A DNA stretch of 11,783 nucleotides from an uncultured Blautia sp. (GTDB taxonomy: Bacteria > Bacillota > Clostridia > Lachnospirales > Lachnospiraceae), in assembly GCA_938028845.1 (NCBI GenBank), contig CALIZJ010000122.1:1-11783 (forward strand). The letters are read 5' to 3'. Positions 6,400-11,783 of the stretch are shown here, one piece after another. Made by a program: the position numbers and the translations under genes. How positions within the stretch are numbered: the stretch's first letter is position 1; every line of letters starts with the position of its first letter. The notes under the pieces are model-generated. The model worked only from the letters and a program-made list of their open reading frames with translations. It was not told where the DNA came from and ran no database searches.

Positions 6400-8545
6400 G
6401 TAACTCCCTCAGCTCATCTGTAAGACTGCCGGGAAGCACCTCTCCTGCCGCCAGGATCACCTGCACGAACGCAAGGGCCTCTGCAAAGGACTTTTCATGA
6501 AGATAAGCAGAAAGCCGGGAGGGCGTACAGTGCAGGATATTCGCCCCGTGAGCCCGGATAAGGCCGGCCAGTTTTACCGGATCTGCAAGGGCATCGTCCG
6601 GTGCAAGTTCAATAAACATTCCGTTAAAAAGAGGTACAAAAAACTCAAACAGCGAGATATCAAAACATACTGAGCCAATGGCTGTAATCCCTGTGCCGCA
6701 CGTTACAATATCCCTGTTAAAGGGATTGTTATCAGGGTGTGTAATATTGACAATACCTCTGTGGGAGAGCATGACCCCTTTGGGATTTCCCGTCGTACCG
6801 GAAGTATAGATACAATATGCCAACTGTTCTTGGGGAATGGATAATCTGGGGTCCGAATCCTTTTCAAAAGAAAGGAGCTCATCCACTTCAAGATAACTGA
6901 TCTCCCCTGCCGCTTCCACATCCTTGGAAGAAATGATATAGGAAGAACCGCTGTTCTCAAGTATATATTCAATTCTGCCCCGCGGATACTGGGGATCAAC
7001 AGGAATAAACGCAGCCCCTGCCTTTAAAATGCCAAACATAGCCGGGAGCAGCCGGTAATCCCGGTTAAGCATATACATGACCGTCTCTCCCATGCGGATT
7101 CCTTTTTGGATCAGCCCATTGGCGATCCGGTTAGACATAAGATCCAGTTCCCGGAAAGTCAGGCACACGTCTTTTGCATAAAGGGCCGGCTTCTCCCCAT
7201 ATTTTTCCGCAGCTTTCTCAAACAGGGAGGGAATCGTGTCTGTCTCACTGATTTGTATTTTCTTTCCTTCCATATGAAGCAGCCTCTCACGCTCCCTTTC
7301 CCCTGTCACTTGAAAACTACCAACCTCTTTGTCCGCTCCGTTCATTCCCTGGCGGATAATTGCAAGCAATGCTTCGTGAAAATACTTTACCCGCTCTTCT
7401 GTATATATACCGTCGCGTCCGTCATAATCAATCTGAAAAACTTTTTTAAATTTTGTGATATTGGCTGTCAGATGGTTATGCATGGCTCCATCCATACTCA
7501 TATGTATTTCAAAAGGAATCTCTGATCTTAATTCCGGCTGGTAATAGTTCAGCGTATATTCACTGATATTTCCACTGATGATCCCGCTTCCATGAAGATC
7601 CTTTATAATGTTGGAAATACCGTAGTTTTTATGAGCGGACGCCTTTTTTCCGCTAAGATAAGCTGCCTGGCATAATTCGCTAAATTTCATCTTATTGTCT
7701 ACTGTCACACGCACAGGCACTACCAGGGTATAGCATCCCATCTGTCTTCTCTCTTCTGGCGTTTCCCGGTTCAGTCTGGGCATCAGATATACGGCGTCCT
7801 TTGACTTTCCCGCACGTGCCAGATAAAGCGCAAATGCCCCCGAAAAAACAGAAGCAGGGGTAATTCCGTGCGCATCCGCATAAGAACAGATCTGATTTGT
7901 CAACTCCCCTGAAAGCGTATAAGAATAACAGGTGCGGCTGCATCCTTCTGCCTCTTCATGAAAGAGCTCTCCTTCTGCCTGTACCTGATCAAAATAGGAA
8001 ATCCAAAATCTTTTTTCTTCTTCCCCGTCATACTTCTTTGAAACATCCGTTTCCTTAAATTCCCTGCATACCTGCTGGCTCTCCCTGCCGTTAAGGTTAT
8101 CCAAGACCATCTGTGCGATCTGGCACATTCCATATCCGTCCGTCAGGATGTGATGAAAGAGAAATAAAAGCAAGCTCCCGCCTTCTCTGACAGGAAACAC
8201 TTTCGCCTGATAAAGATTCCCGGAAGAAAAATTTACGATCTTCTGGGTTTCCAAAATTTCACAAAGTTTTCCGGTCTCTGAAAGGGAGCGTTCCCTCTCA
8301 AGTTCACTGCAGTGTACCGGATCCGCTGTTTTTTCAAGGAACAACTTTTCCTCTGCATCCTGCATAAAACGCAGACGGAAAAGATCACAGCTATTTATGA
8401 CTGTATCTGCAGCCATTTTTACGACAGCAGCCTCCTGATCAGGAAAATACAGCCTGAATGAGATGGTATTAATTGCCTCTTTTGGGAAAGACTTTTCATT
8501 CATCCACATACTATACTGAGAGGTATTCAGCGGAAAAGTATTCAT
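6383..8545 (-). CDS. NRPS, N-terminal fragment: condensation domain and most of the adenylation domain
   Basis: A 720-residue frame that ends inside the adenylation domain. Residues 1-420 form a condensation domain with the catalytic HHILTDG (131-137). Residues 435-715 are the large part of an adenylation domain with TSGTTGNPKG (581-590, A3) and FDIS (628-631, A4). A condensation domain in first position usually means the enzyme acylates its amino acid with a fatty or other acyl group. By manual alignment to GrsA numbering the substrate pocket reads D629, I630, F633, H672, L698, A700 and, from the other fragment, G, I, G; I do not recognise this code. The ATG at 8545 has AGGAG 8 nt upstream; a GTG three codons earlier would overlap that site. 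The last five residues are out-of-frame read-through to a TAA at 6385-6383; homology continues in the +1 frame. Confidence 0.88.
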   Translation of the reverse strand: MNTFPLNTSQYSMWMNEKSFPKEAINTISFRLYFPDQEAAVVKMAADTVINSCDLFRLRFMQDAEEKLFLEKTADPVHCSELERERSLSETGKLCEILETQKIVNFSSGNLYQAKVFPVREGGSLLLFLFHHILTDGYGMCQIAQMVLDNLNGRESQQVCREFKETDVSKKYDGEEEKRFWISYFDQVQAEGELFHEEAEGCSRTCYSYTLSGELTNQICSYADAHGITPASVFSGAFALYLARAGKSKDAVYLMPRLNRETPEERRQMGCYTLVVPVRVTVDNKMKFSELCQAAYLSGKKASAHKNYGISNIIKDLHGSGIISGNISEYTLNYYQPELRSEIPFEIHMSMDGAMHNHLTANITKFKKVFQIDYDGRDGIYTEERVKYFHEALLAIIRQGMNGADKEVGSFQVTGERERERLLHMEGKKIQISETDTIPSLFEKAAEKYGEKPALYAKDVCLTFRELDLMSNRIANGLIQKGIRMGETVMYMLNRDYRLLPAMFGILKAGAAFIPVDPQYPRGRIEYILENSGSSYIISSKDVEAAGEISYLEVDELLSFEKDSDPRLSIPQEQLAYCIYTSGTTGNPKGVMLSHRGIVNITHPDNNPFNRDIVTCGTGITAIGSVCFDISLFEFFVPLFNGMFIELAPDDALADPVKLAGLIRAHGANILHCTPSRLSAYLHEKSFAEALAFVQVILAAGEVLPGSLTDELRELRNPYL
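6386..6408 (-). other. Frameshift site splitting the NRPS gene
   Basis: The upstream frame is coherent NRPS sequence up to Glu-Leu at 6406-6401, then runs into TAA at 6385-6383. The downstream frame is coherent from Gly-Ile-Arg-Ile-Tyr at 6399 onward and is closed by a TGA at 6411-6409. The switch must therefore lie in these 23 nt. The net change is one extra base (or two missing); dropping C at 6400 rejoins the frames into 1,407 residues with no gap in the family motifs. There is no homopolymer of four or more bases in this stretch and no obvious slippery heptamer. Confidence 0.88.
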
Positions 8546-8722
8546 TTTGTTCACTCCTTAGAAATAGTTGGCAGCCGCTGCATTTGCCGTTTCCGGCTTG
8601 ACCGAAACACAGTCTGATCGTACACGAAATATAGGCTGTTCAAGCCTCCAATAATTTTTTCTATAGCTTTGGCTGTGGACTCCCATAACAGATCCAAAAC
8701 AGAAAAATAGTTGTCTTAAAGT
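8546..8722 (-). other. Long untranslated leader of the NRPS operon, with two overlapping small open frames
   Basis: About 177 nt separate the predicted transcription start from the NRPS start codon. Two frames stay open through most of it. One (8686-8558, ATG, 42 residues, ending ANAAAANYF) stops in the NRPS ribosome site. The other (8697-8551, only a TTG start, 48 residues, beginning L-D-L-L-W-E-S) stops just after it. Neither has a convincing ribosome site, and both being open could be chance. Two hairpins are visible on the minus strand: AGGCT/AGCCT around a TGAAC loop, and GTTTCGG/CCGAAAC with one bulged G. I recognise no riboswitch or T-box. Confidence 0.35.
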
Positions 8723-8728
8723 CATTCA

Positions 8729-8737
8729 ATTATACCA
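8729..8737 (-). promoter_or_regulatory. Extended -10 promoter of the NRPS operon
   Basis: TGG directly before a perfect TATAAT on the minus strand forms an extended -10 (TGnTATAAT). No -35 box close to TTGACA is found 16-18 nt upstream, which is normal for extended -10 promoters and would fit dependence on an activator. Transcription would begin near 8722. Confidence 0.6.
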
Positions 8738-8784
8738 CATTTCCATAGATTTACGGAATATTATTTAGGCATTTTTATAGTTAT

Positions 8785-8810
8785 AAAAATACCCATGCCA
8801 AAGCATGGGT
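8785..8810 (-). terminator. Intrinsic terminator of the yfcE-rlmL-rdgB operon
   Basis: On the minus strand ACCCATGC (8810-8803), a 4-nt loop and GCATGGGT (8798-8791) form a perfect 8-bp stem followed by A and five T (8789-8785). The 94 nt between the last gene and the stem also hold an AT-only-rich inverted repeat, TCTAAAAT/ATTTTAGA (8860-8887), of no evident role. The terminator separates the housekeeping operon from the NRPS promoter 48 nt further on. Confidence 0.82.
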
Positions 8811-8904
8811 ACAAAATACGCATTTTATCTTATCTTTTTCCATAAAGCTCTTCCAAAAGTCTAAAATCCTAAAAACCCAATTTTAGAATTTAAGAACCCC
8901 TTCA

Positions 8905-9390
8905 TCATCTGTCCAGATATTTAATCTTTGCCTTTAATTCTCCATTCCGATCCGTCTTCAGGACTGCATAGCTTGGCTTTCGGCCATCCTGGCGGGGAAA
9001 GGAGAGACTTCCCGGGTTCAGGGCAAGGACGCCGTTTTGCTCGGTAATCACCGGCTTATGGGTATGTCCGAAGAAAACCGCCTGACAGTCTCTTGCCTTT
9101 GCTTCTTCGACGATCCCATAAATATCCATGGATACTCCATAATAATGCCCATGCGTCACCAAAACCTTGCTGTTTCCAATCCGGATTTCCTCTTCTCTTG
9201 GAAGATCTGAAAAAAAGTCATTATTTCCAGATACGATGCAGCAGGGACATTCCGCCAATGCTTCAATAAAAAACTCCCGTCCCTCCACATCTCCGCAGTG
9301 AATAAGCATATCTATGGGCGCTTCTTTGTGAACAGCCTCTTCCAGTTTTTCATCTCTTCCATGTGTGTCGCTTACGATCAATATTTTCAT
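8905..9390 (-). CDS. YfcE/MJ0936-family metallophosphoesterase
   Basis: A 161-residue calcineurin-like phosphoesterase, complete for the compact YfcE/MJ0936 group. Metal-binding motifs in order: SDTHG (D8, H10), HCGDVEG (D34), GNND (55-58), VTHGH (78-82) and GHTHKP (108-113), then the family's NPGS (125-128). Related enzymes hydrolyse phosphodiesters such as bis-p-nitrophenyl phosphate in vitro; the natural substrate is uncertain. The ATG overlaps the rdgB stop by 4 nt (ATGA), with AAGGAAG inside the end of rdgB as ribosome site, so it is translationally coupled to rdgB. It is the last gene of the operon. It is distinct from, and shorter than, the YfcE-type enzyme at 11192-11734; the GD motif here lacks the HGPRN stretch seen there. 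Confidence 0.88.
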   Translation of the reverse strand: MKILIVSDTHGRDEKLEEAVHKEAPIDMLIHCGDVEGREFFIEALAECPCCIVSGNNDFFSDLPREEEIRIGNSKVLVTHGHYYGVSMDIYGIVEEAKARDCQAVFFGHTHKPVITEQNGVLALNPGSLSFPRQDGRKPSYAVLKTDRNGELKAKIKYLDR

Positions 9391-9971
9391 CTCAGTTCTT
9401 CCTTTATGGCACGCAGTGCCTTTCCTCTGTGGCTGATTTTATTTTTTTCTTCCATGGACAGTTCAGCGGAGGTGCATTCGTACTCCGGAAGGTAAAAAAT
9501 CGGATCGTATCCAAACCCGTTTTCCCCTTTTTCCTCATACCCGATACGTCCTTCCATGGTTCCTCTTGTGGTCTTTATCGTTCCATCAGGAAATGCGGCA
9601 GCTATGGCACATACGAATCTTGCCGTGCGTTTCTCATCCGGCACTCCTTCCAAACGGCTTATAAGATTTCCGTTCTTTATATGATAAGAAGTATCTTCTC
9701 CCATATAACGTGCAGAATAGACTCCAGGCTCTTTGTTCAGATAATCAATCTCAAGGCCCGAATCATCTGCAAGGACGATTTCCCCCGTCATCTGGCAGAT
9801 TGTTCTTGCTTTTATGACTGCATTTTCCTCAAAAGTCTCTCCATCTTCCACAATATCCGCTTCAATCCCGGCATCTTTTAAAGACAGCACTTCCACATCA
9901 AGGTCGCTTAATATTTCGCGGATCTCTTTCATTTTTCCCTGATTTCCAGTTGCAAATATGATCTTTTTCAC
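9387..9971 (-). CDS. rdgB: XTP/dITP diphosphatase (house-cleaning nucleotide pyrophosphatase)
   Basis: A 194-residue Ham1/RdgB enzyme that hydrolyses non-canonical purine triphosphates (XTP, dITP, ITP) to monophosphate and pyrophosphate, keeping them out of DNA and RNA. Visible motifs: ATGNQGK near the N-terminus (7-13), the ADDSGLE block (68-74) followed by PGVYSARY, GFGYDP (152-157), and the C-terminal SHRGKA (180-185). Length and motif order are standard. I prefer GTG at 9971, which has GAGGG 8 nt upstream; a TTG two codons earlier (9977) would sit only 2 nt from that site. It lies 59 nt after the methyltransferase gene, and its stop overlaps the next phosphoesterase gene. The spacer upstream holds copy 2 of a short repeat. 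Confidence 0.94.
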   Translation of the reverse strand: MKKIIFATGNQGKMKEIREILSDLDVEVLSLKDAGIEADIVEDGETFEENAVIKARTICQMTGEIVLADDSGLEIDYLNKEPGVYSARYMGEDTSYHIKNGNLISRLEGVPDEKRTARFVCAIAAAFPDGTIKTTRGTMEGRIGYEEKGENGFGYDPIFYLPEYECTSAELSMEEKNKISHRGKALRAIKEELR

Positions 9972-10007
9972 TTTCAAATCCCTCTTTCGTTTTCATTGTA
10001 TATGCAT

Positions 10008-10034
10008 CCTGCCCTTCCGTCAGCGCTGATCTAA
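10008..10034. repeat. Short intergenic repeat, copy 2
   Basis: Plus-strand CCTGCCC, then TTCC, then GTCAGCGCTGATCTAA. Compared with 2396-2418 it has a 4-nt insertion and two substitutions. It includes the perfect palindrome TCAGCGCTGA and overlaps the stop codon of the methyltransferase gene. Confidence 0.4.
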
Positions 10035-11179
10035 TCCTTTTTCTTAGGAGGGCGGGGACCCAGGAACTGGTAATAGTAGGTCTTCAGCATACCATTGTAA
10101 ATCTTTCTGTTTTTGTCCGCCTTTCGCCCGATATCATTTTCTGCCCGGTCATAAGAAGTGATCAGGTACATGGACCACTTATCCAATCGGTTAAAACTTT
10201 CCCCGATTTCCCGGTAAAGCTGTCCCAGAGCCGCTTTTTCCTCCAATCTTTCTCCATAGGGAGGATTTGTTATGATAAATCCATAGGGCTTTGGATGCCG
10301 CAGTTCTTTTACCGGACGTTTCTGGAAATGGATCAGTTTTTCTACTCCTGCAAGCTTTGCGTTGGCACGGGCTGCCCGGATGGCTTCCTCATCAATATCG
10401 TATCCCTGTATATCTGTATCAATATTCAGATTTACACGGTCATTTGCTTCTTCCACCGCATCGTACCAGCATCTTCTGGGAATCAGATGACGCCATTCTT
10501 CTGCCAGGAAGGAGCGGTTCATTCCCGGAGCAATATCCGCCGCCATCATAGCCGCCTCTATAGGGAAGGTCCCGCTTCCGCAAAAGGGATCTACCAAAAT
10601 CCGGTCTTTATTCCATGGGGTAAGCATGATAAGAGCAGAGGCAAGGGTTTCTGTGATCGGCGCCTTCACTGTCATCTGCCGGTATCCCCGTTTATGTAAA
10701 GATACGCCGGAAGTATCAATGCCGATAGTGGCAACATCTTTCATAAACGCTACTCTTATGGGAAAGCTGGCTCCATCTTCCTCAAACCAGGATACCCCAT
10801 ACACGCCTTTCAGACGTTCCACAATGGCTTTTTTCATAATGGACTGGATATCCGAGGGGCTGAACAATTTACTCTTAACAGAATTTGCCTTTGCCACCCA
10901 AAATTTTCCGTCCACAGGAAGAAATCTTTCCCATGGAAGGGCTTTTGTTTTATCGAAAAGTTCTTCAAATGTAGTGGCTTTCAGCTCTCCTACTTTTAAA
11001 AGAATCCTCTCTGTAGTGCGGAGAAATATATTTGCATCCGCAATTCCCTGGGCATCCGCCCAAAATGTTACCTTGCCATCCTCTACCTTGCTGATTTCAT
11101 ATCCTAAATCCAGGATCTCACGTTTTAGCACAGCTTCCAGGCCAAAATGGCAGGGTGCGATCAATTCCCATTTTTCCAT
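10031..11179 (-). CDS. THUMP-domain 23S rRNA guanine-N2 methyltransferase (RlmL N-half / YpsC type)
   Basis: A 382-residue class I SAM-dependent RNA methyltransferase. Residues about 45-155 are a THUMP RNA-binding domain, then the linker LHKRGYR (161-167), the SAM-binding motif DPFCGSGTFPIEAA (197-210), GYDID (259-263, contacting SAM ribose) and the catalytic NPPYGERL (305-312), which is typical of base N-methylation. The protein corresponds to the N-terminal half of E. coli RlmL (m2G2445 of 23S rRNA) and to free-standing B. subtilis YpsC; the RlmK half is absent, as usual in Firmicutes. The C-terminus ends in a basic tail (PRPPKKKD). The ATG at 11179 has GAGGG 5 nt upstream. It follows the yfcE gene by 12 nt. 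The exact target base is inferred from homologues. Confidence 0.9.
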   Translation of the reverse strand: MEKWELIAPCHFGLEAVLKREILDLGYEISKVEDGKVTFWADAQGIADANIFLRTTERILLKVGELKATTFEELFDKTKALPWERFLPVDGKFWVAKANSVKSKLFSPSDIQSIMKKAIVERLKGVYGVSWFEEDGASFPIRVAFMKDVATIGIDTSGVSLHKRGYRQMTVKAPITETLASALIMLTPWNKDRILVDPFCGSGTFPIEAAMMAADIAPGMNRSFLAEEWRHLIPRRCWYDAVEEANDRVNLNIDTDIQGYDIDEEAIRAARANAKLAGVEKLIHFQKRPVKELRHPKPYGFIITNPPYGERLEEKAALGQLYREIGESFNRLDKWSMYLITSYDRAENDIGRKADKNRKIYNGMLKTYYYQFLGPRPPKKKD

Positions 11180-11191
11180 GGTACCCTCTCT

Positions 11192-11734
11192 TTACAATTC
11201 TAATTCTTTTACTATATTTCCCTGAAAATCCTTAATGCAAAAAATCCCGTCCTCAAAAACAGCGTAGGTAGGAGGATTGCCTTCCTTCGGTATAGACACG
11301 GAACCTGGATTTAAAAGGATGTAATTCTCTCTTCGTTCCGCCTTAAGCACATGGGTATGTCCATGGATTAAAATGTCTCCCTCCTGAATAGGCGGCAGAT
11401 TTTCCTGATTATAAACATGTCCGTGTGTGGCATAAAAGGTCTTTTTCCCAAGTTCCAGGATGCAGTAATCTGCCATTACAGGAAAATTTAACACCATCTG
11501 ATCCACCTCAGCTTCGCAATTTCCCCTCACTGCATAGATCAGGTGCTTCATTCCATTTAACATGGCAATCACTTCCTTGGGCGCATATTCCCTTGGCAGG
11601 TCATTCCTGGGACCATGGTAAAGCAGATCGCCCAGAAGAACCAGGCGCTCTGCCTTTTCCTCCTGAAATGCTTCCAGCATCTTCCGGCAAAAATATGCCG
11701 AACCATGAATGTCTGACGCAAACATGTATTTCAT
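11192..11734 (-). CDS. yfcE: YfcE-type phosphodiesterase
   Basis: A 180-residue metallophosphoesterase, very close in length and sequence pattern to E. coli YfcE. Motifs: FASDIHGS (5-12), LLGDLLYHGPRN (33-44), VRGNCEAEVDQM (69-80), THGH (103-106), HGHTH (124-128) and LNPGSVSIPK (141-150). The HGPRN and EVDQM stretches are particularly YfcE-like. YfcE is a cytoplasmic manganese-dependent phosphodiesterase active on artificial diesters; its physiological substrate is not established. The ATG at 11734 has AAAGGAG 8 nt upstream. It is the first gene of the operon visible here; only 49 nt remain to the window edge and no promoter can be called in them, so further genes upstream are possible. Confidence 0.92.
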   Translation of the reverse strand: MKYMFASDIHGSAYFCRKMLEAFQEEKAERLVLLGDLLYHGPRNDLPREYAPKEVIAMLNGMKHLIYAVRGNCEAEVDQMVLNFPVMADYCILELGKKTFYATHGHVYNQENLPPIQEGDILIHGHTHVLKAERRENYILLNPGSVSIPKEGNPPTYAVFEDGIFCIKDFQGNIVKELEL

Positions 11735-11783
11735 AAATGTTTCTCCTTTAGTCTTTTGATTTTGTTTCCTTTACCTTATCATG

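Noticed and set aside
8860..8887. Perfect 8-bp inverted repeat TCTAAAAT/ATTTTAGA after the last phosphoesterase gene
   Set aside because: The arms are almost pure AT with a 12-nt loop, and a much better terminator lies 50 nt downstream; likely chance in AT-rich spacer.
10626..11225. A 199-codon plus-strand open frame opposite the rRNA methyltransferase
   Set aside because: It is the complement of a conserved gene with intact THUMP and SAM motifs and shows no protein-like features of its own.

Overview
The window looks like chromosome from a gut-type Clostridia species, most likely Lachnospiraceae. The evidence is moderate GC with AT-rich spacers, strong AGGAG-type ribosome sites, TTGACA/TATAAT-type promoters, a DUF5717-like N-terminus at the left edge, and a cysteine-rich small protein of a kind I associate with that family. 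Every gene I can support is on the minus strand, so transcription runs from high to low coordinates. I see no tRNA, rRNA, CRISPR array or insertion sequence.

Right part (8785-11734) is a housekeeping operon: a YfcE-type phosphodiesterase, a THUMP-domain 23S rRNA methyltransferase (RlmL/YpsC type), the XTP/dITP pyrophosphatase RdgB, and a second YfcE/MJ0936-like phosphoesterase. It ends in a clear intrinsic terminator at 8785-8810.

The centre (2052-8737) is the accessory part. An extended -10 promoter and a leader of about 177 nt precede a single-module nonribosomal peptide synthetase with the order condensation - adenylation - carrier - thioester reductase. It is split by a one-base frameshift at 6386-6408. 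It is followed, at 5 nt, by a membrane-anchored SpoIIE/RsbU-type PP2C phosphatase, then (4-nt overlap) an RsbW-like anti-sigma kinase, then a STAS anti-sigma antagonist and a terminator. The synthetase and a complete Rsb-like partner-switching module therefore appear to be one transcription unit. The expected chemistry is an N-acyl amino aldehyde or alcohol, if the synthetase is functional.

Left part (1-1912): a strong promoter at 1884-1912 drives a 68-residue cysteine-rich small gene whose best start codon is ATT. It is followed by a ribokinase (rbsK) with its own terminator, and then the start of a DUF5717-like gene (TTG start, own promoter) running off the left edge.

In the synthetase operon, the phosphatase would dephosphorylate the antagonist, which would then sequester the kinase/anti-sigma and free an unseen target. 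No sigma factor gene lies in the window, so what the switch controls, and whether it controls the synthetase itself, is open.
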